Assembly (NCBI GenBank): GCA_013306675.1
Contig: JABLUY010000167.1
Location: forward strand, 1-64,000
From: Thraustochytrium sp. TN22
Lineage: Eukaryota; Sar; Bigyra; Thraustochytrida; Thraustochytriidae
Length of the DNA stretch: 64,000 nt
Direction: 5' to 3'
The position numbers and the translations under genes were made by a program. Below the pieces are notes generated by a model that was given only the letters and a program-made list of their open reading frames with translations, did not search any database and had not been told where the DNA came from. Positions 45,736 to 55,442 of the stretch are shown one piece after another. Positions within the stretch are counted from its first letter, which is position 1; the number at the start of each line of letters is the position of its first letter.

Positions 45736-48700
45736 CTAACTTAGCACGATCCCGTCGTCTTGAGGCGTGATGCTGTGCTTGGTGAGCGCTCCCGGATTGA
45801 CATCGGCTTTGGTCCGGGCAGCTTGTGGCGCGCATGTGCGCGGGGCGATCGACGCTCGAGGTCCGACGCGGCCATTGCAAAGGCAAACAGCACCAGGCTG
45901 CAGCAACGATTGCGGCCCGATCCGCGAGGGGCCGAGCTCGAAGGCGCCATTCGTGAACTGGTGCGCCGTAAAGTAGACGCTCGTGTCCACGATCGCACCC
46001 TCGCCCGCCGTCAAGAGCTGGTGCTCGCGGAGCCTGCTCGAGTTGAGCACAGCGCCCTGGCCCACGCGAGCCCCCATGAAGCGCGCGTGCATGTTGTACA
46101 GCGGGCTCGCGTGGAGGACAGGAAGCAGAAGGTCCTCAAAGAAACCTGTAAAGTTCTGGTACATGCAGTACATGCTGCCTCGCGTAGGCACCGCGCGGAG
46201 CTCATGCGACACGCCGAGAACGCCGAGCGCCACCACACGCTGCGGCACCATGGCCAGCCCGAGCATCGCGAGCCACAGGCTGACGGCCACCAACACAATG
46301 GCCGCATCGCGCTGCACCCCGGCATCGTAGAGCACAAAGGAGGCGAACTCGTAGGCCGGGATCAGCGAGACCACCGCGAGGACCAGCACAGCACCTCGCA
46401 GAAGGAGCAAGAGAACCTCTTCGCCGACGCCCCAGAGTCCGGGCGGGTCCGCGTCCTCGGCAGCCAGCGCAAAGGTAGCGCCGCGGAACTTGCGGTGGCC
46501 CGACGGCAGCACCTCGTCCCTGTCGAGCGCGCTGAGCATAGCCAGGCTCGAGCGCGGCCGGAGCTCGCTCCCAAACCCGAGCGTCGCAAACACGCCGGCC
46601 TCGGACTGCGCACCAATGCTCACCCGCGCGAGCTGGCCGTCCGATTCGGTCTCCACGAAGATGAGACTGGCCATCGACTTGTCGCCCATGCAGATGAGGT
46701 CCGCGTTGGACGGCGAGACCCAGCACACGGTCGTCGTGAAGGTATCGCGACCGATCGAGGCGCCCAGCGCGCGCAGGTACCACAGCACGACGCGCGTCTC
46801 CTCGAGCCACGTCAGCCAGGTGGCGTACACCAGACCGAAGAGGTAGTCCGCGGCCCAGTGGCGCAGGTCACGCAGCGCACCTGGCCAGACCTCACCCGGA
46901 CGTAAACGTCCCACGAGGACCCACTTGGCGGCGACCGCAACGAGGGACATGACAAAGCCCGTCACGAAGAAGGACGAGGCCCAGAACGCAAGCTCGGCGT
47001 AGCGGAAGCCCGACGGGTAGCCGCAAGCGTCCCAGATGAGCAGGTTCACCACGCTCGCCGCGAAGTAGATCTGCAAGATCATGCACATGATGACGAGCTT
47101 GGCGATGAGATCGACGACGCTGCTGCTCGCTCGAGACGCAGACACGACGCCCACGCCGTCCGCAGCGTCCACCGCCTCGCCTTCACTGGCCACACGCAGC
47201 GGCTCCAGCTGCGCGCCATCGGCGAGCGAGGCGCCAAGCATCACCACGGCCCCGGCCCGGACCTGGCTCCCGGCACCGAGACGCACGCGCCGGAAGCGGA
47301 GCGTGCGCTCTCGGGCGTCAAAGGCGCGGCAAACGACGCTGCCTTTCACGATCGCGTCTGCGCCGATCGACACGAGGTCCAGGTCCCGCAGCAGCGTCTT
47401 GAGCTTGGCGCTGAGCGCGACGCGCCCGCCCATGAGGATGTAGAACACGTTGAGCAGCGGCGTGTCGACGAGCCAGCGGCCCACCGCATTCTCCCACATG
47501 TGCATGAGGCGGTCGACGAGCCACCAGCGCAAGTACGGCAGCGAGCCGATGGCGACCTCCCGGGGCGCCAAGCGCCAGAGCAGCAGCCACTTGGTCGCGA
47601 GAACGAGCAGGGAGAAGCTGACCATCCAGACCGGGATGACCAGGGGCACGAGCACGCCCATCATGGACGCGGTGTCGGTGACCCGGTAATAGACCCAGGG
47701 CTCGCCCAGGTCGCTCTCGAAGCGCACCCAGTACCCAAAGTGGTAGGCGGGCAGAATGGCAGCGGTCATCTCAAAGAAGATGAGCCAGACACCGAGAAAC
47801 TGCAGCAGCCCGGCCAGGCCAGTGGGCAAAGCATGCCCGCCGATGAGGGGAAGCTTCTCGAGAACTTGAAACGAAGCTGCGCTCTTGGCTCCGATCGCCT
47901 CGACGATGGCACGGACGCTGCGGTGCGTAGCGATGAAGTCCGCCTCGAGGGCGTCTGCATCACTCAGTAGCAATTCCACGAGCGCGTTCACCTCGACCAT
48001 GGCGAGCGAGCTCATGCCGGCGTCGAAGAGGTCGTCGTCCGCCTCAAGAGCAGGGCACCCGAGGCTTTGCCGCGCCCTTGTCAGTAGCCACTCGATGCGC
48101 GCGTCAAGACCCTCGGGCATCTCCTCGTCCTCCGTCTCGTCGCTCGTCGTGACCGCCTGGGCCGCGCCGGCCGGGGCCGCGCCGGCCTGCGCGACCACGG
48201 CGAGCTGGTCCTGCAAGAAGGCGTCGCGCGCGGCACGACGACGGATCTTGCCACTCGTTGTCTTGGGCACGGTGCGCGGCCTGATGAGCACCACCTTGGC
48301 TGGAGAGAAGCCATGATCGCACGTCACTGCTGCACGGACGGCCTCCGCGACCTGCACAGCGTTCGGCAGCTTGGCGTCACGCACCTCCGCCACCACCACC
48401 ACGTCCTCGGTGTGCTCAAGGCAAAAGACAGCACAGCACCCGGGGCGAATGGCCGCGCTGCAGGCGTCGACGGTGGACTCCACGTCCTGCGGGAAGATAT
48501 TGCGCCCGCGCACGATGAACATGTCCTTGATGCGGCCGCACACGAAGACCTCTCCCTGCAGCAAAAAGCCCATGTCCCCCGTGCGCAAATACCGCCTTCC
48601 GTCCGGCACAGCCAGCTCTGCATTGAGTACTTGAGCCGACAGATCGGGTCGCCGCAGGTAAGCGTCCACCTTGGAAGGGCCGGCAGCCCAAATCTCGCCC

Positions 48701-49893
48701 ACGCAGCCCTCTTCAACCGGCTCCCGTGAGTCCGGGTGCACGCAGAGCAGCGTGATGCCCGGGCCCGACCGCCCGTTGCTGACGAGCGTGAGACCGCCGC
48801 TCTGCTCTTCCATCTCCTCTTCCACACGCCTTCCTGGCTGAAGCTCGAAGCCGGCGCGCAGATGGACGGCGCGTGGGCCCTTGGGGGGCTGGTGCGTCGA
48901 GAGGAGCATCACGCTCTCCGCCAGCCCATACGTGGGGTCCATATACTCCATGCGCACGCCCTGCGCAGCGAATGCGTCCACGAAGTGGCGCAGCGTCTCC
49001 ATGCGCACCGGCTCGGCGCCAGGCGAATAGCGCGTGCAGGTGCTGAGATCTAGGGTCGCGCGTTTGGCAGGCGGAACCTTGCGCACCACCAGCTCCAACG
49101 CGAAGCTCGGACCGCAAGTCATGGTCGCGCGGTACTTGGAGATGGTCTCGAGCCAGAGCACCGGATTGCGCAAGAATGCTGCTGGCGAGAACTGCACGGT
49201 CGACGCGCCCGCGGTGATGGCGCTCAGTGTGCACCCAACGAGACCCATGTCGTGGTAAAACGGCACCCAGCTCACGCCTCGAGTCGCCTCATGGATGCCC
49301 ATTGCCGTGCAGATGCTGAACATGTTCGCGTCAAGGTTGCCGTGCGTCACACAGACGCCTTTCGGGTCGCCTGTGCTGCCGCTCGAGAACTGCACAAATG
49401 CGATTGTCTCTGGGTCCGGCACGTGATGCAGGCCTACGCTTGCAGAAGGCTTGGCTTTGCACACATCGTGCCATTTGAGTCCCGCTGGGAACTTGCTCGC
49501 CCCGATAAGGAGGCGGCGAGCGCGCAGGAGAGGCGTGTGCGAAAGCACGTGCGTGAGCTGCGACACCTCGACCGCCTTGGCGAGCTTGGCGAGTCCCGGC
49601 TTGGCGTTGTTCGGATCCGGCGGATACACTGGCACGGCCACGAAGCCGCCCAGAAGGCAGGCCATCATGGCCAAGATGAAGTCGGTCCCCGGGAAGAAGA
49701 CCAGCAGCACCATGTCGCCACGCCTCACGCCCCAGGACCGCTCCATGATGTTCACAATTCCCAGCGCCCCGGCGACGAGCCCTCGACGAGTCAGCACCGA
49801 CGCCTCTTTGCCCTTGTCATCCAGCCAGGTGAAGAGCCTTTTGTCTGGCTGCTCATGCGCCAGCCGCACGGCGTTCTCGCAGAAGGTCCCCAT
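45736..49893 (-). CDS. FAAL-ACP-membrane (Pls-like) megasynthase, copy 1
   Basis: A 1,385-residue protein; the start MGTFCENAV is chosen because copy 3 starts MAKSICENAV (an upstream ATG at 49959 adds 22 residues). Residues about 1-560 form a fatty-acyl-AMP-ligase-type adenylation domain: FVQFSSGSTGDPKG near 170, VPFYHDMGLVG, GAEPVR, YGLAESVMLLS, YLRTGDMGF, IVRGRNIFPQDVE, and KTTSGKIRRR with the catalytic Lys. A carrier domain follows near 600-660 with DLFDAGMSSLAMVE, whose second Ser fits the phosphopantetheine site. The C-terminal 700 residues hold six hydrophobic helices and three soluble hexapeptide-like modules (GAGSQVRAGAVVMLGASLAD; VSIGAQSEAGVFATLGFGSE; ARVGQGAVLNSS), the layout of the epsilon-poly-lysine synthetase C-terminus. 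Loading of a fatty acid on the carrier, then transfer at a membrane, is inferred; the product is unknown. Confidence 0.8.
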   Translation of the reverse strand: MGTFCENAVRLAHEQPDKRLFTWLDDKGKEASVLTRRGLVAGALGIVNIMERSWGVRRGDMVLLVFFPGTDFILAMMACLLGGFVAVPVYPPDPNNAKPGLAKLAKAVEVSQLTHVLSHTPLLRARRLLIGASKFPAGLKWHDVCKAKPSASVGLHHVPDPETIAFVQFSSGSTGDPKGVCVTHGNLDANMFSICTAMGIHEATRGVSWVPFYHDMGLVGCTLSAITAGASTVQFSPAAFLRNPVLWLETISKYRATMTCGPSFALELVVRKVPPAKRATLDLSTCTRYSPGAEPVRMETLRHFVDAFAAQGVRMEYMDPTYGLAESVMLLSTHQPPKGPRAVHLRAGFELQPGRRVEEEMEEQSGGLTLVSNGRSGPGITLLCVHPDSREPVEEGCVGEIWAAGPSKVDAYLRRPDLSAQVLNAELAVPDGRRYLRTGDMGFLLQGEVFVCGRIKDMFIVRGRNIFPQDVESTVDACSAAIRPGCCAVFCLEHTEDVVVVAEVRDAKLPNAVQVAEAVRAAVTCDHGFSPAKVVLIRPRTVPKTTSGKIRRRAARDAFLQDQLAVVAQAGAAPAGAAQAVTTSDETEDEEMPEGLDARIEWLLTRARQSLGCPALEADDDLFDAGMSSLAMVEVNALVELLLSDADALEADFIATHRSVRAIVEAIGAKSAASFQVLEKLPLIGGHALPTGLAGLLQFLGVWLIFFEMTAAILPAYHFGYWVRFESDLGEPWVYYRVTDTASMMGVLVPLVIPVWMVSFSLLVLATKWLLLWRLAPREVAIGSLPYLRWWLVDRLMHMWENAVGRWLVDTPLLNVFYILMGGRVALSAKLKTLLRDLDLVSIGADAIVKGSVVCRAFDARERTLRFRRVRLGAGSQVRAGAVVMLGASLADGAQLEPLRVASEGEAVDAADGVGVVSASRASSSVVDLIAKLVIMCMILQIYFAASVVNLLIWDACGYPSGFRYAELAFWASSFFVTGFVMSLVAVAAKWVLVGRLRPGEVWPGALRDLRHWAADYLFGLVYATWLTWLEETRVVLWYLRALGASIGRDTFTTTVCWVSPSNADLICMGDKSMASLIFVETESDGQLARVSIGAQSEAGVFATLGFGSELRPRSSLAMLSALDRDEVLPSGHRKFRGATFALAAEDADPPGLWGVGEEVLLLLLRGAVLVLAVVSLIPAYEFASFVLYDAGVQRDAAIVLVAVSLWLAMLGLAMVPQRVVALGVLGVSHELRAVPTRGSMYCMYQNFTGFFEDLLLPVLHASPLYNMHARFMGARVGQGAVLNSSRLREHQLLTAGEGAIVDTSVYFTAHQFTNGAFELGPSRIGPQSLLQPGAVCLCNGRVGPRASIAPRTCAPQAARTKADVNPGALTKHSITPQDDGIVLS
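45801..47800 (-). repeat. near-identical 2-kb block shared with 50555-52554
   Basis: The 3' half of copy 1 matches the 3' half of copy 2 at a constant offset of 4,754 bases with no indel. By eye I count about 16-20 substitutions in 2 kb. The identity ends sharply near 47800, just at the first membrane helix, and at the other end near 45801, where copy 1 lacks 12 bases. Confidence 0.9.
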
Positions 49894-50471
49894 AATGATG
49901 TTGCAGTGCAGCGCGCGCAGTGCGGCCTTTCGCAAGCCCTTCTCGCCAACGCCGCACAAGACCTGCCTGCCGCCGAGGGGTGGGGGCGGGGGCGCGAGGG
50001 AGGACGTTAGGGTCGCCGTAGCGCGGCCCGCGGCCTTCGCGTTAGGCTCTCAGCGCTCTCACGCTCTCTGTGTTGTAGTTTTGCGAGACGCGCGCAACCA
50101 CTCGCGCGCCGCACGCGCCGCACAGCCTGCGCGCCCTTGCTGGCGCCCGCTGCGCCCCCGCTCGCCCGTCACGGCCCGTGTCCTTCTCGCGGCGCGCACG
50201 TGGCACTGGCGGTGCCGCGATGCGCTGCGATGCGCCGCGATGCGCCGCGGAGGTGCCTTTCCTGTCCAGAGTAATTCAATTATGGTTTGATTACCTCCCG
50301 AGTCCTGTCACTCTGCCCCCCCCATTGGTGGGCCGGCGGGGGCGGGCGGGGCCCCTGGGCCTCGTCCAGCCAAGTGACCTACTAGTACACCGGGTACTAC
50401 GGGCCGGTAGTAAGTTACACCCCGGCGGCCCCACTACTGCAGCCTGCAGGGAGTGCAGGCGCCCCCAGATC
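49894..50471. other. spacer between copies 1 and 2, no gene seen
   Basis: About 580 bases. It should contain the promoter of copy 1. Odd words include GATGCGCTGCGATGCGCCGCGATGCGCCGCGG (about 50219-50250, a TGCG-CGA repeat) and ACTAGTACACCGGGTACTACGGGCC near 50381. Nothing like the spacer between copies 2 and 3 is visible. Confidence 0.5.
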
Positions 50472-53400
50472 TCATACCTGCGCGAGCTCGTCAGCTTGGG
50501 GTACCTTGCTCAGGCTGTGCTTGGTGAGCGCTTCCGAATTGCCAGTGATGATGACATCGGCTTCAGCCCGGGCAGCTTGTGGCGCGCACGTGCGCGGGGC
50601 GATCGACGCTCGAGGTCCGACGCGGCCATGGCAAAGGCAAACAGCACCAGGCTGCAGCAACGATTGCGGCCCGATCCGCGAGGGGCCGAGCTCGAAGGCG
50701 CCATTCGTGAACTGGTGCGCCGTAAAGTAAACGCTCGTGTCCACGATCGCACCCTCGCCCGCCGTTAAGAGCTGGTGCTCGCGGAGCCTGCTCGAGTTGA
50801 GCACGGCGCCCTGGCCCACGCGAGCCCCCATGAAGCGCGCGTGCATGTTGTACAGCGGGCTCGCATGGAGGACAGGAAGCAGAAGGTCTTCAAAGAAACC
50901 TGTAAAGTTCTGGTACATGCAGTACATGCTGCCTCGCGTAGGCACCGCGCGGAGCTCATGCGACACGCCGAGAACGCCGAGCGCCACCACACGCTGCGGC
51001 ACCATGGCCAGCCCGAGCATCGCGAGCCACAGGCTGACGGCCACCAACACAATGGCCGCATCGCGCTGCATCCCGGCATCGTAGAGCACAAAGGAGGCGA
51101 ACTCGTAGGCCGGGATCAGCGAGACCACCGCGAGGACCAGCACAGCACCTCGCAGAAGGAGCAAGAGAACCTCTTCGCCGACGCCCCAGAGTCCGGGCGG
51201 GTCCGCGTCCTCGGCAGCCAGCGCAAAGGTAGCGCCGCGGAACTTGCGGTGGCCCGACGGCAGCACCTCGTCCCTGTCGAGCGCGCTGAGCATAGCCAGG
51301 CTCGAGCGCGGCCGGAGCTCGCTCCCAAACCCGAGCGTCGCAAACACGCCGGCCTCGGACTGCGCACCAATGCTCACCCGCGCGAGCTGGCCGTCCGATT
51401 CGGTCTCCACGAAGATGAGACTGGCCATTGACTTGTCGCCCATGCAGATGAGGTCCGCGTTGGACGGCGAGACCCAGCACACGGTCGTCGTGAAGGTATC
51501 GCGACCGATCGAGGCGCCCAGCGCGCGCAGGTACCACAGCACAACGCGCGTCTCCTCGAGCCACGTCAGCCAGGTGGCGTACACCAGACCGAAGAGGTAG
51601 TCCGCGGCCCAGTGGCGCAGGTCACGCAGCGCACCTGGCCAGACCTCACCCGGACGTAAACGTCCCACGAGGACCCACTTGGCGGCGACCGCAACGAGGG
51701 ACATGACAAAGCCCGTCACGAAGAAGGACGAGGCCCAGAACGCAAGCTCGGCGTAGCGGAAGCCCGACGGGTAGCCGCAAGCGTCCCAGATGAGCAGGTT
51801 CACCACGCTCGCCGCGAAGTAGATCTGCAAGATCATGCACATGATGGCGAGCTTGGCGATGAGATCGACGACGCTGCTGCTCGCTCGAGACGCAGACACG
51901 ACGCCCACGCCGTCCGCAGCGTCCACCGCCTCGCCTTCACTGGCCACACGCAGCGGCTCCAGCTGCGCGCCATCGGCGAGCGAGGCGCCCAGCATCACCA
52001 CGGCCCCGGCCCGGACCTGGCTCCCGGCACCGAGACGCACGCGCCGGAAGCGGAGCGTGCGCTCTCGGGCGTCAAAGGCGCGGCAAACGACGCTGCCTTT
52101 CACGATCGCGTCTGCGCCGATCGACACGAGGTCCAGGTCCCGCAGCAGCGTCTTGAGCTTGGCGCTGAGCGCGACGCGCCCGCCCATGAGGATGTAGAAC
52201 ACGTTGAGCAGCGGCGTGTCGACGAGCCAGCGGCCCACCGCATTCTCCCACATGTGCATGAGGCGGTCGACGAGCCACCAGCGCAAGTACGGCAGCGAGC
52301 CGATGGCGACCTCCCGGGGCGCCAAGCGCCAGAGCAGCAGCCACTTGGTCGCGAGAACGAGCAGGGAGAAGCTGACCATCCAGACCGGGATGACCAGGGG
52401 CACGAGCACGCCCATCATGGACGCGGTGTCAGTGACCCGGTAGTAGACCCAGGGCTCACCCAGGTCGCTCTCGAAGCGCACCCAGTACCCAAAGTGGTAG
52501 GCGGGCAGAATGGCAGCGGTCATCTCGAAGAAGATGAGCCAGACACCAAGAAACTGTAAAAAGGTTGCGACCAATGCAGGCAGCTCGCAGCCTGAGGCAC
52601 GCGGCACCGGGTCAAGTGTTGGATTTCCGCCGCGTCTCGTCTCGATGGCCTCCGCGAGGAGGCGCACCGTACGGTGCGTGGCCAAGAAGTCTGACTCGAG
52701 CGCGTTCTCGGCAGCGCCAAGAAGGGAGTCCACATGTGCTGCTACCTCAACCATGGCGAGCGAGCTCATGCCGGCGTCGAAGAGGTCGTCGTCCTCGCCG
52801 AGCGCGGCATTGCCAAGACTCTGGCGCGCCTGGACGAGGAGCCACCGTCGCCGAGCCTCGGGGTCATCCTCAATGTGTTTGATCGCAGCGACCTTGCTCG
52901 TGCTGGCACCGCGGCCGCCGCACTGGGCCACAACAGCAAGCCCACCACGCATAAAGGCGTCGCGCGTCTCGCGGCGGCGGATCTTGCCACTCGTCGTCTT
53001 GGGAATCGACCGCGGTCTGATGAGCAGAACCGCGAAAGGCGAGAAACCATGGTCTCGCGCCACAGCGCCGCGCACCGTGTCTGCGAGCTTCGACGCGTCC
53101 TTGAGCGAGGGATCGCGGACCTCAGCCACAACGACGACATCCTCAGAGTGCTCCAGACAGAAGGCAGCGCAGCAGCCGGGACGAATGGATGCACTGCAAG
53201 CATCGACGCTGGCCTCCACATCCTGAGGGAAAACATTGCGCCCGCGTACAATGAGCATGTCTTTGAGGCGGCCACAAACGAAGACTTCGCCCTGGTGCAC
53301 AAAGCCCATGTCACCGGTGCGCAAATACGTCTGGCCGTCCGGCTCCGCGAGCTGCGCGTTGAGCTGAGTCGCGGAAAGATCTGGCCGGCTCATGTAGGCG

Positions 53401-54821
53401 CAAACCTTGGAAGGGCCCGCCACCCACAGCTCGCCAACGTGACCCGGCGGGACCGCCTCGCGCGTGTCTGGGTGGACCACGAGTACCGTGGTGCCTGGCG
53501 CCGGGACGCCGTTGCCCACGAGGACCTGGCCTTGGTCGGCATCGTCGTTCTCGGTGGCCTCTATCGCGGTCCCCGCCTCACGCGTGTACGAGGTTCGCAA
53601 CCGAACTGTGATGGGCGCTGCCAGGGGCGCTCGCTGCTGCGTGACGAGCAGCACGTTCTCCGCGATGCCGTAGACGGGACACAGGGAGCCTGCAAGGACG
53701 CCTTGCTCCCTGAAGGTCTCTCCAAACGTCGCGAGGGTCTGCGGACGCACCGGCTCGGCGCCGTTGAGCCAGCGCGTGCACCGGCGAAGATCAAGCTTCG
53801 CTCGCACCTCCGCAGGCGTCTTGCGTGCCACGAGCTCGTAGGCAAAGTTCGGCGCCGTGGTATGTACGGCGCCATACGTGGAGATGGCCTCAAGCCAGAG
53901 CCAAGGGCGCCGCAAGAAGGTGCTTGGTGCCATGAGGACCATCAAGCCCCCCGCCTGCACGTTGGCCAAGATGCAGCCGATGAGACCCATGTCATGGTAG
54001 AAAGGCACCCACGCGACTCCGACCGAGACCTCTGTCCAGGCCAAAGCGCCACGGATGCTCTCCAGGTTCGCGCTCAGATTACCATGTGTCACACAGACGC
54101 CTTTGGGATCGCCCGTGCTGCCGCTGGAGAACTGCACAAAGGCGAGACTCTCAGGCGCTGGAGCTGCCGGCAAGGCGAGATCGCCGGCTGCAATCCCGGC
54201 CTTGCTCACATTGTGCCACTCAAGGCCCGCTGGGAACCTCTTCGTACCGATGACGAGGCGCCTGGCGCGCAGGAAGCTGGTGTGCGAGAGCACATGTGTG
54301 AGCCGCGTAAGCTCGGCAGCCTTGGCGAGCTTGACGAGTCCCGCCTGGGCGTTGTTTGGGTCTGGCGGGTACACCGGCACGGCGACAAAACCTCCCAGTA
54401 GGCAAGCGACCATGGCGACGATAAAGTCAAGCCCGGGGAAGAAGACCAGCAGCACTTTGTCGCCCCGTCGGACCCCCCATGACCGCTCCATGACCTTGAC
54501 GACGCCAAGCGCGCTGGCGACGAGTCCCCGGCGCGTCAGCACTCCCGCCTCTTCGCCCTTGTCATTCAGCCAGGTGAAGAGCGCCTTGTCCGGCTGCTCG
54601 TGTGCGAGCCGCGCGGCGTTTTCGCCGAAGCCGCACGGGGCACGAGGGTGGTCGCAGCGCTGGCCGCGGCAGTCCTTCGTCCTGCTCTCCGCGCGCTCGC
54701 GCTGCGTGCCGCGGTCATCGTTTTGCGTTGGCGAGACTGCCGCCACGCCTGTGGCCTGCCTGATGTAGGGCGCCGCACCAGTCATGAGGTGTTGCCTCAG
54801 AGAGGCCTTGGGCAGGTTCAC
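50472..54821 (-). CDS. FAAL-ACP-membrane (Pls-like) megasynthase, copy 2
   Basis: A 1,449-residue protein with the same domain order as copy 1. The adenylation half has FVQFSSGSTGDPKG, VPFYHDMGLIG, GAEPVRPQTLATF, YGIAENVLLV, YLRTGDMGF, IVRGRNVFPQDVE and KTTSGKIRRR; the carrier has DLFDAGMSSLAMVEV. By eye the FAAL halves of copies 1 and 2 are roughly two-thirds identical, while the membrane halves are almost identical. The N-terminus differs: copy 1's start codon is not conserved, and this frame opens about 65 residues earlier (MNLPKASLRQHLMTG; ATG 54785 is the alternative) with a basic, polar leader. The C-terminal tail also differs (ALTKHSLSKVPQADELAQV). FAAL divergence may mean a different acyl substrate delivered to the same membrane module. 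Confidence 0.8.
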   Translation of the reverse strand: MNLPKASLRQHLMTGAAPYIRQATGVAAVSPTQNDDRGTQRERAESRTKDCRGQRCDHPRAPCGFGENAARLAHEQPDKALFTWLNDKGEEAGVLTRRGLVASALGVVKVMERSWGVRRGDKVLLVFFPGLDFIVAMVACLLGGFVAVPVYPPDPNNAQAGLVKLAKAAELTRLTHVLSHTSFLRARRLVIGTKRFPAGLEWHNVSKAGIAAGDLALPAAPAPESLAFVQFSSGSTGDPKGVCVTHGNLSANLESIRGALAWTEVSVGVAWVPFYHDMGLIGCILANVQAGGLMVLMAPSTFLRRPWLWLEAISTYGAVHTTAPNFAYELVARKTPAEVRAKLDLRRCTRWLNGAEPVRPQTLATFGETFREQGVLAGSLCPVYGIAENVLLVTQQRAPLAAPITVRLRTSYTREAGTAIEATENDDADQGQVLVGNGVPAPGTTVLVVHPDTREAVPPGHVGELWVAGPSKVCAYMSRPDLSATQLNAQLAEPDGQTYLRTGDMGFVHQGEVFVCGRLKDMLIVRGRNVFPQDVEASVDACSASIRPGCCAAFCLEHSEDVVVVAEVRDPSLKDASKLADTVRGAVARDHGFSPFAVLLIRPRSIPKTTSGKIRRRETRDAFMRGGLAVVAQCGGRGASTSKVAAIKHIEDDPEARRRWLLVQARQSLGNAALGEDDDLFDAGMSSLAMVEVAAHVDSLLGAAENALESDFLATHRTVRLLAEAIETRRGGNPTLDPVPRASGCELPALVATFLQFLGVWLIFFEMTAAILPAYHFGYWVRFESDLGEPWVYYRVTDTASMMGVLVPLVIPVWMVSFSLLVLATKWLLLWRLAPREVAIGSLPYLRWWLVDRLMHMWENAVGRWLVDTPLLNVFYILMGGRVALSAKLKTLLRDLDLVSIGADAIVKGSVVCRAFDARERTLRFRRVRLGAGSQVRAGAVVMLGASLADGAQLEPLRVASEGEAVDAADGVGVVSASRASSSVVDLIAKLAIMCMILQIYFAASVVNLLIWDACGYPSGFRYAELAFWASSFFVTGFVMSLVAVAAKWVLVGRLRPGEVWPGALRDLRHWAADYLFGLVYATWLTWLEETRVVLWYLRALGASIGRDTFTTTVCWVSPSNADLICMGDKSMASLIFVETESDGQLARVSIGAQSEAGVFATLGFGSELRPRSSLAMLSALDRDEVLPSGHRKFRGATFALAAEDADPPGLWGVGEEVLLLLLRGAVLVLAVVSLIPAYEFASFVLYDAGMQRDAAIVLVAVSLWLAMLGLAMVPQRVVALGVLGVSHELRAVPTRGSMYCMYQNFTGFFEDLLLPVLHASPLYNMHARFMGARVGQGAVLNSSRLREHQLLTAGEGAIVDTSVYFTAHQFTNGAFELGPSRIGPQSLLQPGAVCLCHGRVGPRASIAPRTCAPQAARAEADVIITGNSEALTKHSLSKVPQADELAQV

Positions 54822-55442
54822 GGCGACCTCCGCGCAGACGCCCGCTTCCGGCGTCCGCTCGTCTCGTCGTGAGCGCCGCTGCAGCGCCGTCGCGGCAGTG
54901 CCGCCGCGGCGGCGGCCTGACTCACGTCAGTGATTGGGACTTCTTGTTTCCAGTTTGCCTGCTTGCAAGCCTTGCACGTGCTGCAGAGCTGGCCGCTGGG
55001 ATCCTTCGCTGCCTTGCAAGCTGGCGACCCATCACCACTGGCGTCAATGAATTCTGCACTGCTGCGAGCTCGCAGCGCCCGGGCAGCCTCGCTGCGGCTG
55101 CCTGCTGCCACAGGTCGCCATGCCGGGCCGCGCGACGCGTCGCGATCGCGCACCATCGCATCGTTCGCGCAGAAATGACCGTCCCTGGCTTTCGCGGCGC
55201 AGTAGGCCTACAGTGGAATGAATCACGTCGGCTAATTCTAATTAGGCAGGTAGGCAAAGGCCTAACGTAAAAGTTAGCTCAGGCTCGCCGAGCGTGCCAC
55301 GACTGCTGCCCGCCTGGGGCAAAGGTTTGGACGCGCAAAAAGTCATGGAGGACGATTTATTATTTTTTAATCTCTGGGAGAGCCCGACTCAGAGCCTGAC
55401 AGTGTGAGAGTGACTCGAACCGTGACTGGTATCTGACTCTCA
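54822..55442. other. spacer between copies 2 and 3, no gene seen
   Basis: About 620 bases, with no convincing open frame. TATTATTTTTTAATC near 55358 is one of the few AT-rich spots in the window and fits the 3' flank of copy 3. Confidence 0.5.
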
